A stretch of 14,818 nucleotides of DNA, from NCBI GenBank assembly GCA_025927935.1, contig JAICKM010000082.1:1-14818 (forward strand). Direction: 5' to 3'. Under the pieces are notes generated by a model. That model was not told the DNA's origin. It made no database searches and saw only the letters and a list, made by a program, of their open reading frames with translations. Source of the stretch: Chloroflexia bacterium. GTDB lineage: Bacteria; Chloroflexota; Chloroflexia; QHBQ01; JADMIH01. Both the position numbers and the translations under genes were made by a program. Shown piece after piece: positions 1-6,139 of this stretch (positions are counted from its first letter, which is position 1; each line of letters starts with the position of its first letter).

Positions 1-539
1 AGCCGGTAGGTCTGGTAGGCGCCGACCTTCTCGCTGGGGCCGAGTGTGTAGTCGGTGAGCGCCAGCACCTGGTCGATCAGGCTCTCCAGGTTCGGGTTCT
101 CCAGGATGCCCTGCAAATCGGCGGGGATATTGGCCTTGCCCGCCAGCTCATGCAGGCCGGTGGTGTCCATCTTATAGGCGATCTTGTGGCTGGAGTCATA
201 GGCCCAGATGTTTGTGCCGTCAAAGAGGGCGAAGGCGCCGTTGTACTCGGCATGATTGCTCGACAGCAGTTGGACCTTCAGCAGGTTGGGCTTCTGGTAC
301 CAGAGTTCGGCCTGGATCTGGCCGTTCATGTCGGAGAGATGCGTGCCGCCCAGCGTGGCGTTGGCCGCGTCGCCCTTGACCTGCCCGCTCACCGTCACCA
401 CCAGGTGGGCGCTGTTCGTGTTGGCGGCGGTATCGCGCATGTGCTGCACAATTTCCTGCGCGGTGACTTGCTGGCCGCACCCGGCCAGCGCCATGGACGC
501 CACCATCAGCAGAGCCGCGAAGACTAAGAGCCGTTTCAT
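1..539 (-). CDS. LolA/LppX-like outer-surface lipoprotein, C-terminus beyond the window
   Basis: Seen: reading from ATG at 539 leftward gives an open frame of 179 codons that runs off the window edge without a stop. It starts MKRLLVFAALLMVASMALAGC, a lysine/arginine start, a hydrophobic core and a lipobox L18-A19-G20-C21, so this is a signal-peptidase-II substrate anchored by lipid at C21. The mature part (QEIVQHMRDTAANTNSAHLVV, then a region with LWYQKPNLLKVQLL and FDGTNIWAYDSS) has the pattern of the LolA/LppX/RseB fold: an N-terminal helix, then antiparallel strands of a lipid- or polymer-binding half barrel. An AGGA ribosome site lies 8 bases before the ATG (548-552). Known: such proteins bind or carry lipids, or sense envelope state. 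Inference: the exact ligand cannot be told. The gene is divergent from the zinc-ribbon gene at 761 and shares its control region. Its lipid modification would need LspA, encoded at 6140. Confidence 0.85.
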   Translation of the reverse strand, partial: MKRLLVFAALLMVASMALAGCGQQVTAQEIVQHMRDTAANTNSAHLVVTVSGQVKGDAANATLGGTHLSDMNGQIQAELWYQKPNLLKVQLLSSNHAEYNGAFALFDGTNIWAYDSSHKIAYKMDTTGLHELAGKANIPADLQGILENPNLESLIDQVLALTDYTLGPSEKVGAYQTYR

Positions 540-600
540 CATCAGGTTCCTTTCGCATGGGGCACGCCCCCGGCGTGCTGCGTGATTGCTCATTACCCCT

Positions 601-609
601 ATTGTAACA
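601..609 (-). promoter_or_regulatory. Extended -10 promoter of the lipoprotein gene
   Basis: On the minus strand TACAAT (601-606) is directly preceded by TGT (607-609), giving an extended -10 element. No convincing -35 hexamer is found 16-18 bases upstream. Transcription would start near 594, leaving a leader of about 55 bases before the ATG at 539. Confidence 0.5.
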
Positions 610-637
610 CCGCGATATGACAGGGCGCCCCCCGGCA

Positions 638-657
638 ATGTTACAGCATGTTACAGC
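638..657. promoter_or_regulatory. Tandem 10-bp repeat, candidate operator
   Basis: ATGTTACAGC occurs twice head to tail with no gap (638-647, 648-657), so the two sites fall on one face of the helix. The pair sits between the two divergent promoters, about 19 bp upstream of the plus-strand -35 and about 30 bp upstream of the minus-strand -10. Response regulators of the OmpR class typically bind direct repeats with a 10-11 bp period. That the regulator at 2992-3732 binds here is only a guess; the repeat was not found at its own operon promoter. Confidence 0.45.
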
Positions 658-675
658 GAAACCTGCGCCCGGCTC

Positions 676-703
676 TTGACATTGTTTATCAATGCGGTAC
701 AAT
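676..703 (+). promoter_or_regulatory. Sigma-70-type promoter of the zinc-ribbon gene
   Basis: A perfect -35 TTGACA (676-681) is followed by a 16-bp spacer and TACAAT (698-703). Transcription would start near 710, giving a leader of about 50 bases. The position of this promoter rules out the upstream ATG at 692, which lies inside it. Confidence 0.75.
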
Positions 704-749
704 TTACTTAGCTGGGGCGCGGGACCTGTGTCACGCCAACTTGGCGGGC

Positions 750-753
750 GGAG
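750..753 (+). promoter_or_regulatory. Ribosome binding site fixing the start at 761
   Basis: GGAG is placed 7 bases before ATG 761. The alternative ATG at 692 has no such site and lies within the promoter. Confidence 0.6.
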
Positions 754-760
754 ATCGACC

Positions 761-1375
761 ATGGTCAAGTGTCGTTACCCGGATTGTGATGGAGAGTTGG
801 AGCTGGGCGCGCCGTTTTGCGATGAATGCGGGCGATCCCAGGCTCCGGCGCAGGTAGCCGCCGCGACCGCCGGGGCGCAAGTGCGGCTGCAAATACAAGC
901 GAACACGCTGGCGGCGCCCACCATGACGGCCCGACCGCAGGCGCCGCCGCGCGCCACGCGCCCCGTGCCCGTTGCCCCCGCGCGGGAGCCGACGATCCCG
1001 GTGCCGCTGGCGCTGGGCTTTGGCCTGCTGCTGCTGGTGCTCTTCCTCGGCATTATGGGCGCCCTGGCTATCGCCATTGTCACATCGCCGCTGATTCCCT
1101 TGCCGGCCACGCCCACGCCCCAGGCGCTACCCGGTGGCGGCCTCGCGTTCCCGCCGGTGGCCGCCCGTCCGTCCCTTCAGGTTGCCGCCGGGCTAACGGT
1201 GGCCGGGGCGGCCAGCGGCAGCCACACGGTCACGGTCGTGCCCGCGCCGGGCGCGCTGTCCAGCGCAATCGTGCCGCCGTGGGCGCTGACGATCTCGCGC
1301 ACAATGGCGAGTCCCAGCCCGCTGCTGCCGGTCGCCCGCGCGGACGTGCCGCCCGGCGCGCCGTTGCCCTGGTAG
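761..1375 (+). CDS. Zinc-ribbon, single-membrane-span protein with run-on C-terminus
   Basis: Seen: 204 residues from ATG 761. Residues 1-26 form a compact zinc ribbon with C4-x4-C9 and C20-x2-C23 and no other cysteines. A Pro/Ala-rich stretch follows (27-80), then one strong membrane span (about 82-107), then a short PATPTP linker. From about residue 139 the frame runs opposite the end of the histidine kinase gene (1177-1375), and the rest (139-204) has no recognisable domain. Known: Chloroflexota and other Gram-positive-type lineages have many proteins with a cytoplasmic N-terminal zinc ribbon, one span and an extracellular domain, often tied to envelope regulation. Inference: the first 138 residues are a real gene, well supported by promoter and ribosome site. 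The tail is probably accidental read-through after loss of the original extracellular domain. Function unknown. Confidence 0.6.
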   Translation: MVKCRYPDCDGELELGAPFCDECGRSQAPAQVAAATAGAQVRLQIQANTLAAPTMTARPQAPPRATRPVPVAPAREPTIPVPLALGFGLLLLVLFLGIMGALAIAIVTSPLIPLPATPTPQALPGGGLAFPPVAARPSLQVAAGLTVAGAASGSHTVTVVPAPGALSSAIVPPWALTISRTMASPSPLLPVARADVPPGAPLPW

Positions 1376-2982
1376 TACGGCTCGAAAGCCCAGCGGCGCG
1401 TCTGCGCGTCCATCCCCTCGCCGTCGTCCCGCACCGTCAGCACCGCCTGGGCGGCGTGCGCCCGCACACCGACAGTGATATGCCCGCCGGGCGGCGTATG
1501 GCGTAGAGCGTTGTCCAGCAGATTGACCAGCACCTGGCGCAGCCGGTCGGGATCGCCGCGCACCACCACGGCGGCCTCGGCGGGATCAGGCGCCTGGAGC
1601 GCGACGCCCAGGCGCCCGGCGCGCCCGGCGAACAGCGCACAGGTCGTCGCACCCAGTGTGCCCAGGTCGATAGGCCGCGGATCCAGCGTGGCGGCGGTGC
1701 GGCCCCGGCTGATCGCCAGCATTTCCTCCACCAGCCGGCCCAGGCGGGCGGCTTCGGCCTCGGCTGCCGCCAGCGCGGCGGCCTGTTCGGGCGGTGCCGT
1801 GTCGCTGAGGTTCGCCAGCACCGTGCGCAACGCCGTGAGGGGCGTGCGGAGTTCGTGGCCCAGGCGGCGCAAGATCGCCGCCCGGCCCTGCTCCAACTCG
1901 CGCAGCCGCGTGATGTCGCGCAGCACGCAGACCGCGCCGCCCGCCTGGTCGCCGATGGGCGTGGCGACGACCAGCAGCACATGGCCTGCCGCCTGGATCT
2001 CCGCTTCGACCGGCCCCGCATGCGCGCGCCCCGGCGCCCGGCCCATCGCCTTGCGCCAGAGATCGCCGATGCCCGCCGTGTTCGCTGTCTCGCGCATCGT
2101 CTCGAGCGACGCATCGCGCGGCACGCCGAGCATCTCGCGGGCCGCCGGGTTCTCCAGTGTCAGCGTGCCGGCCTCGTCGCAGGCCAGCACGCCGTCGGTC
2201 AGGCTCGCCAGCAGGGCGGCCAGCCGCGCTTGCTCGCCACGCGCCTCGGCCAGCAGGGCGGCCAGCCGCGTCGCCATGTGGTTGAAGCTTTCACCCAGCG
2301 CGCCGACTTCGTTGCGCGGCAGCCTCACCGCCCGGCGGCTGAGGTCGCCGCCCGCAATGGCCGTGGCCACCGCCTCCAGGCGACGCACTGGCTGGGCGAT
2401 ACTGCGCGACAGCAGCAGCCCGGCCCCGGCGGCCAGGACGGCGGCCAGCGCGGCGGCCACGGCAAAGGCCCGTCGCAACCGGGTCAGGATGGCGTCGATA
2501 TCGGCGCGTGATTGCGAGACTTCCACCACGCCGATAGTGCCCGGCTGCCCCGCGCTGCCCGCGCCGGCAATGGGCTGCGCCGCGTAGATCAGGCCGGGAT
2601 TGTCCTCGACGGGGCGGGTCAGAGAGAGGATGCTGGGCGGGAACAGGGCCACGGTGGCCCGGCTGGGCCGGATGCGCGTGCCGCTCTGGTCCGCGGGGAG
2701 CGCCGCCAGCAGTGTGCCGTTGGCCGAGAAGACGCGCACCGTGCGTTCGCTCCCGCCTGCGTGGGGCAGCGTCGTGGCGATGATAGGGGCCAGGGCCACC
2801 AGGTCGTCCTCGCGGCTGACCGCCCGCTGCAAAAATGCCGCGTCGTCGGCGGCATAGGCGCTGAGATCCTGGCGGCGCGTTTCCAGCAGCGTGTTCTCCA
2901 CGCTGAAAAAGAGTGCGCCGCCCAGCAACAGCAACAGCAGCAGCACGCTGACCAGGTAGAGCGCGGCGATGCGCAGGGCCAT
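1177..2982 (-). CDS. Membrane sensor histidine kinase (HAMP-PAS-HisKA-HATPase)
   Basis: Seen: 601 residues. Membrane span 1 is at about 7-27, followed by an extracellular sensor region (about 30-170), span 2 (about 172-192), HAMP (about 192-245) and a PAS-like domain (about 255-358). The dimerisation/phosphoacceptor helix has H376 in LGHELRTPLTAL. The ATPase domain has an N box (VLVNLLDNALRH, N487 and N491), G1 (DDGEGMD, 519-525), F box (FEPYYQG, F533) and G2 (GSSGLGLAIV, 552-561). All catalytic motifs are intact. AGGAGG (2988-2993) lies 5 bases before the ATG and overlaps the stop codon region of the regulator gene, so the pair is probably translationally coupled. The HAMP-PAS layout resembles PhoR/WalK-type kinases. 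Its partner is almost certainly the adjacent regulator. The signal is unknown; the secreted protein at the head of the operon is a candidate for signal or accessory factor. Confidence 0.95.
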   Translation of the reverse strand: MALRIAALYLVSVLLLLLLLGGALFFSVENTLLETRRQDLSAYAADDAAFLQRAVSREDDLVALAPIIATTLPHAGGSERTVRVFSANGTLLAALPADQSGTRIRPSRATVALFPPSILSLTRPVEDNPGLIYAAQPIAGAGSAGQPGTIGVVEVSQSRADIDAILTRLRRAFAVAAALAAVLAAGAGLLLSRSIAQPVRRLEAVATAIAGGDLSRRAVRLPRNEVGALGESFNHMATRLAALLAEARGEQARLAALLASLTDGVLACDEAGTLTLENPAAREMLGVPRDASLETMRETANTAGIGDLWRKAMGRAPGRAHAGPVEAEIQAAGHVLLVVATPIGDQAGGAVCVLRDITRLRELEQGRAAILRRLGHELRTPLTALRTVLANLSDTAPPEQAAALAAAEAEAARLGRLVEEMLAISRGRTAATLDPRPIDLGTLGATTCALFAGRAGRLGVALQAPDPAEAAVVVRGDPDRLRQVLVNLLDNALRHTPPGGHITVGVRAHAAQAVLTVRDDGEGMDAQTRRWAFEPYYQGNGAPGGTSARATGSSGLGLAIVREIVSAHGGTIALDSAPGAGTTVTVWLPLAAPATVSPAAT

Positions 2983-2991
2983 GGCCGCCTC

Positions 2992-3732
2992 CTAGCCCCG
3001 GATGCGGTAGCCGATGCCGCGTTCCGTCTCGATGGGATTGGCGGCGGGGTCGATGGCCGCCAGCTTTTCCCGCAGGCGGCGGATATGCACATCCACGGTG
3101 CGTGGATCGTAGAACTCGTCGTTGCCCCAGACGCGGTCGAGCAGGATCGCGCGGGTGAAGACCTGGCCGGGGTGCGCAACCAGCAGTGCCAGCAGATCGA
3201 ACTCGCGCGGGCGCAGATCGAGCGGTTGCCCGCGGTAGTGGGCGCTACGCCGGGCGCTATCGACGACCAGGCCCCCGGCGGGCGGCGATGCGCCCGCCGT
3301 AGCGGCGTCGCCGGTCCCGGTTGCCGTCAACGCCGCCTGGAGGTTGCGCACTTCCGCCATGCGCCGCAGCAGCGCCCGCACCCGCGCCACCAGTTCGCGC
3401 GGGTTGAACGGCTTGACCACGTAATCGTCGGCCCCCAGCTCCAGGCCGACGATCTTGTCCACATCATCCGTCCGCGCCGTCAGCAGGATCACCGGCAGGC
3501 CGGACCCGGCCTGGCGCAGCCGGCGCAACACCTCGAAGCCGTCCAGGTCGGGCAGCATCAGGTCGAGGATCAGGCAATCGGCGGCCAGCGCCGGGGCGCC
3601 GCGACCGAGGAGCAGATCGAGAGCCTCCTCGCCGGTCGCAGCGGCGCTGACATGGAACCCTTCGCGCGTGAAACGCTCCTGCAGCGCGTCACGGATCGTC
3701 GGTTCGTCGTCCACCAGTAAGATACGTTGCAT
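2992..3732 (-). CDS. OmpR/PhoB-family response regulator
   Basis: Seen: 246 residues. The receiver domain (about 1-120) has acidic pair D8-D9, phosphoacceptor D57 (LILDLMLP), T85 and K107 (VVKPFNPREL). A 45-residue Ala/Gly/Thr linker precedes a winged-helix DNA-binding domain (about 160-246) with PLDLRPREFDLLALL, the recognition helix around RTVDVHIRRLREKL and the C-terminal hairpin GIGYRIRG. Known: phosphorylated members dimerise and bind direct repeats near promoters. Its gene starts 16 bp after the secreted-protein gene and ends 9 bp before the kinase gene, so all three form one operon. The ribosome site is weak (GAGGGG, 12 bases upstream). The unusually long interdomain linker is the only oddity. 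Targets are not known; the tandem repeat at 638-657 is a possible site. Confidence 0.95.
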   Translation of the reverse strand: MQRILLVDDEPTIRDALQERFTREGFHVSAAATGEEALDLLLGRGAPALAADCLILDLMLPDLDGFEVLRRLRQAGSGLPVILLTARTDDVDKIVGLELGADDYVVKPFNPRELVARVRALLRRMAEVRNLQAALTATGTGDAATAGASPPAGGLVVDSARRSAHYRGQPLDLRPREFDLLALLVAHPGQVFTRAILLDRVWGNDEFYDPRTVDVHIRRLREKLAAIDPAANPIETERGIGYRIRG

Positions 3733-3748
3733 TGCCGGAAGGCGCCCC

Positions 3749-5209
3749 TCACTGGATGGCGAAGGTCACCACCTCGTCTTTCGTCGAGCTAATGCCGTGC
3801 AGATGGAAGGTCCAGTTGCCCGGCTGCACTGAACTGAACACCTCGTTCGGCACGATGGTCAGTGTCACCTGCCCGGAGCCGTTGGCCGTCAGCGTGCGCC
3901 CGCCGTTCGGGTACCAGAAGCGCCCCGCCGGGTCCACGAACCAGTTGACCACCTGCTCGCCTGCTTGCAGGCCCGTGCCGGTAAAGGTAAAGCTCGTCGT
4001 CTTGCTGCCGGCCGTCGGGTTGGCGGTCAGCGGTCCCTGTGCCGGGGGCGGCGGGGCGGGCGTATTGGTCGCCGCGGGTGGCGGGGGCGGCCCCGGCGTA
4101 TTCGTCGCGGGCGGCGGCGGCGGCGGCGCCGGTGTGTTCGTGGCCGCGGGCGGCGGCGGGGGCGGCGGGGGTGGCGGGGGCTGGCCGCCGGGAGTCGCCG
4201 TGGCCGTGGCCGGGCCGGGCGGCACTACGAAAGTCGGCGGCGGTGGCACCGGTGTGCCTTGCGGCGGCAATCCGCCGCCAATCGGGGCCGGGCTGCCGGT
4301 CTTGCCGTAGAGCCACTGATAATAGTGCGTGCCCACGTTCGCCATCTGCACATCCCACGGCGCGCGATAGCTGGGGATGTAGATCAGGGCGCGCCGCTCG
4401 AAAAGCTGGATCAGCACGTCGGTCGGCTTGCCCGCCGCCTGCACGCGCGCCCAGAACGGCTCGCTGATCGGGTAGCCGATGGTGAAGATCCAGTTCAGCA
4501 CCGGGCGGTCGACCGTCAACTGGCCGTCCACGTTCACGGTGCCGGCCTGGTTCATAAACTCCCAGATCGCGGAGGGGATGTTGTGGCCGAAGATGTCGTT
4601 ATACGCGACGATGCGGCCCCCCGCATCCTGGCTCTTGCTCGCATCCACGCCCACCTGGCCGGCCCGGTTGATCGTGGACGTGACCTGCGCCCCGATCTGC
4701 TTGGGCGCGCGGTTGTTATTGTTCAGCGAGCTTACGCCGCGGAAGCTGGCATAAGTCGGCGCGCGGGGGTCGTTGGCGTCCCCGGCTACGACGATCTCCG
4801 CCGGGGTGCGCGTGGTGAACTGGGCATCGCCCACTTGCTGGCGCCCCGACACCATATCGACCACCAGCAGGCCCGTGGTGACGTACCAGGGGCTGGTCGG
4901 GTCGCCACCGGGGTTGTTGATCTCCATGCGCGCTTTGTCGAAGTACTGCACCACGCGCATGCCGCCGGGCGCCTGGGCGTAGGGTTCCATGCCGGCCACG
5001 CCGGGTCCCGGCCCCCAGTACCAGGATCGGTTCGTGACCTGGCCGCTGCGGACCAGCACGTCGGTGCGGTTCCAGAGCCGGGCGAAGACCGTGGCGGCGA
5101 AGGCGGGCTGGGCTTGCTGCGCCTGGGCCGGGCCGGTCCCGGCGAAGAGCGCCGCCAGGGGACTCAGCAGCAGGGCCAGGAGCGCCAGGACCACGGGTTT
5201 TCTCAACAT
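3749..5209 (-). CDS. Secreted Chloroflexota-type protein with polyproline linker, leading the two-component operon
   Basis: Seen: 486 residues from ATG 5209. The signal peptide (about 1-30) ends near GPAQAQQ. The main domain (about 35-305) carries WNRTDVLVRSGQVTNRSWYW, VQYFDKARMEI and WYVTTGLLVVDM, a pattern I recall from many secreted Chloroflexota proteins of unknown function. A low-complexity linker (about 308-393) contains four proline runs, the longest of 11 (344-354), separated by ATNTP spacers. The last 90 residues are a beta-rich domain (TSFTFTGTGLQAGEQVVNWF to the end) that looks immunoglobulin-like. A TTG at 5218 gives three more residues but abuts the ribosome site, so ATG 5209 is preferred. 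No catalytic motif is recognised. Being first in an operon with a regulator and kinase, it may be a surface partner, a substrate-binding protein, or simply co-regulated (inference). Confidence 0.9.
   Translation of the reverse strand: MLRKPVVLALLALLLSPLAALFAGTGPAQAQQAQPAFAATVFARLWNRTDVLVRSGQVTNRSWYWGPGPGVAGMEPYAQAPGGMRVVQYFDKARMEINNPGGDPTSPWYVTTGLLVVDMVSGRQQVGDAQFTTRTPAEIVVAGDANDPRAPTYASFRGVSSLNNNNRAPKQIGAQVTSTINRAGQVGVDASKSQDAGGRIVAYNDIFGHNIPSAIWEFMNQAGTVNVDGQLTVDRPVLNWIFTIGYPISEPFWARVQAAGKPTDVLIQLFERRALIYIPSYRAPWDVQMANVGTHYYQWLYGKTGSPAPIGGGLPPQGTPVPPPPTFVVPPGPATATATPGGQPPPPPPPPPPPAATNTPAPPPPPPATNTPGPPPPPAATNTPAPPPPAQGPLTANPTAGSKTTSFTFTGTGLQAGEQVVNWFVDPAGRFWYPNGGRTLTANGSGQVTLTIVPNEVFSSVQPGNWTFHLHGISSTKDEVVTFAIQ
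4040..4260. repeat. G-rich low-complexity tract encoding the polyproline linker
   Basis: The plus strand is a run of GGC/GGG triplets, the complement of CCN proline codons on the minus strand. The purest block, 4148-4180, encodes 11 consecutive prolines. Many GGG runs make this a region prone to slippage, G-quadruplex formation and assembly errors. Confidence 0.8.
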
Positions 5210-5218
5210 ACGAGCCAA

Positions 5219-5226
5219 CTCCTTCC
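5219..5226 (-). promoter_or_regulatory. Ribosome binding site fixing the start at 5209
   Basis: GGAAGGAG on the minus strand lies 9 bases before ATG 5209, but would touch a TTG start at 5218. It therefore selects the ATG. Confidence 0.7.
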
Positions 5227-5277
5227 GCCCCCGCCGGGCAGGGGCCTAGCACGGATCACCGATTCAGAATTATGTCA

Positions 5278-5306
5278 ATGATAGCACAGGCTCCTCCGGA
5301 TTACAA
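5278..5306 (-). promoter_or_regulatory. Promoter of the secreted protein / two-component operon
   Basis: On the minus strand TTGTAA (5301-5306), a 17-bp spacer ending in TGC, and TATCAT (5278-5283) form a good extended -10 promoter. The start would be near 5271, about 60 bases before the ATG at 5209. Confidence 0.6.
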
Positions 5307-5471
5307 TAGCCTGCGGCCAGGGCCGCTTGCGGACTGCCATGTGTAGAATACCTGCGACAGACAAGGCGCCATACCGGCTAAACGCATCCGGCGCCCGGTA
5401 TCCGGTAGGGGATCGAGTTCGCCGGGCGGTCGGCGGCATGGCGGCCCAACAAATGCTTTGCTCCCAGTACT

Positions 5472-5497
5472 GTGTAGCCCGCGCAGGCAGGCTACAC
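5472..5497. repeat. Inverted repeat GTGTAGCC / GGCTACAC
   Basis: Two 8-bp arms (5472-5479 and 5490-5497) enclose a 10-base loop. It lies just left of the larger palindromic repeat and may be part of the same element or a remnant of another. There is no T-tract to make it an obvious terminator. Confidence 0.55.
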
Positions 5498-5501
5498 GCT
5501 C

Positions 5502-5566
5502 CTAACCCGCCCCTTGCAGGCGGCGATCTCCCCCTTCCCGCGCCGGGAAGGGGGCCGGGGGGTTAG
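5502..5566. repeat. Palindromic interspersed repeat, copy 1
   Basis: The outer arms CTAACCC (5502-5508) and GGGTTAG (5560-5566) flank a perfect 11-bp stem, CCCCCTTCCCG / CGGGAAGGGGG (5530-5540, 5544-5554), with a CGC loop. The stem and the right end recur at 12846-12883. Intergenic location, palindromy and copy number fit a REP- or MITE-like non-coding repeat. Confidence 0.8.
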
Positions 5567-5586
5567 CCCCGTCTCGCTGGGACCGG

Positions 5587-5616
5587 TTGCTACCGTCCGA
5601 AGCTTTGTGCTATAAT
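5587..5616 (+). promoter_or_regulatory. Promoter of the DksA-lspA-rluD run
   Basis: TTGCTA (5587-5592), an 18-bp spacer ending in TGC, and a consensus TATAAT (5611-5616) form an extended -10 promoter. The start would be near 5622, 58 bases before the ATG at 5680. Confidence 0.75.
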
Positions 5617-5679
5617 CATAAGCTATCGCAGCCGGCTTTGGCTGAGTGCCGCTTGCTACTGTTGTCTGAGGAGAATTAG

Positions 5680-6045
5680 ATGCCTGATACCGCCGTTTAT
5701 CGGCAGCGCCTCGAAGCCGAGCGCGCCCGCCTGCTGGAAGATCTCCACCGCTTCGATGTGGAAGTGACGGAGAGTGCGGACGACCTGGACCCGACGCGTG
5801 GGGGAGTGGGCAACCACATGGCCGATGACGCCAGCATCATGTTCGAAGAAGAGAAGTTTGTCGCGCTCCGCCGCAATACCGAGAAGATGCTCGAACAGGT
5901 GGACTTGGCGCTGGAGCGCGTCGCCGAGGGCACCTACGGCATCTGTGCCAATTGCGGCAAGCCCATTCCCCAGGAGCGGTTGGAGGCGCTGCCCTCCGCC
6001 ACGCTCTGCGTCAACTGCCAGCAGCAGCTGGAAAGTGCATCCTAG
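5680..6045 (+). CDS. DksA/TraR-family C4 zinc-finger protein (YlyA-like)
   Basis: Seen: 121 residues. The N-terminal half is a charged helical region (YRQRLEAERARLLEDL and FEEEKFVALRRNTEKMLEQV), likely a helical hairpin. The C-terminus has a zinc finger with C89-x2-C92 and C110-x2-C113 around GICANCGKPIPQERLEALP. GAGGAG (5668-5673) is 6 bases before the ATG. Known: DksA-type proteins insert a coiled-coil finger into the RNA polymerase secondary channel; the shorter Gram-positive YlyA/YteA-type proteins share the C-terminal finger. The acidic coiled-coil tip of true DksA is not clearly present, though acidic residues at 33-50 (ADDLDP, MADDAS) occupy a comparable place. It heads the run with lspA and rluD, as ylyA does in Bacillus subtilis. 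A role in modulating RNA polymerase is inferred from the family, not shown. Confidence 0.92.
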   Translation: MPDTAVYRQRLEAERARLLEDLHRFDVEVTESADDLDPTRGGVGNHMADDASIMFEEEKFVALRRNTEKMLEQVDLALERVAEGTYGICANCGKPIPQERLEALPSATLCVNCQQQLESAS

Positions 6046-6139
6046 CGTGGATGTGCGTAATCCACCGGCTCCGGCGAATGCCGCGGGCGACCCGGCCCCG
6101 GCGGCCCTAGCTTCGGGCGCGGAGGCGGCGCGCCCGCGG

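Larger units (their letters stand above)
5210..5679. other. 470-bp intergenic region with divergent promoters and a palindromic repeat
   Basis: The region separates the minus-strand signalling operon from the plus-strand DksA-lspA-rluD run. It holds the promoter and ribosome site for the secreted protein (5219-5306), a compound inverted repeat (5472-5566), and the extended -10 promoter for the DksA-type gene (5587-5616). Short open frames here translate to the Gly/Pro-rich product of the repeat and are not considered genes. Confidence 0.7.

Noticed and set aside
692..760. Upstream ATG extending the zinc-ribbon protein by 23 residues
   Set aside because: This ATG lies between the -35 and -10 of the gene's promoter, so it would not be transcribed; a good ribosome site precedes ATG 761.
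2512..3720. 402-residue plus-strand open frame across the kinase and regulator genes
   Set aside because: It is the complement of two genes with complete catalytic motifs; the product is Gln/Arg/Ala-rich with no domain.
3965..5281. 438-residue plus-strand open frame opposite the secreted protein
   Set aside because: Arg/Gly-rich complement of the proline-codon tract; no ribosome site or recognisable domain.
5327..5566. 79-residue open frame in the intergenic region
   Set aside because: Its C-terminal half is just the translated palindromic repeat, the end matches repeat copy 1, and no ribosome site is seen.
5774..6139. N-terminal 122-residue extension of LspA
   Set aside because: This is the shifted frame of the DksA-type gene and is not related to signal peptidases.
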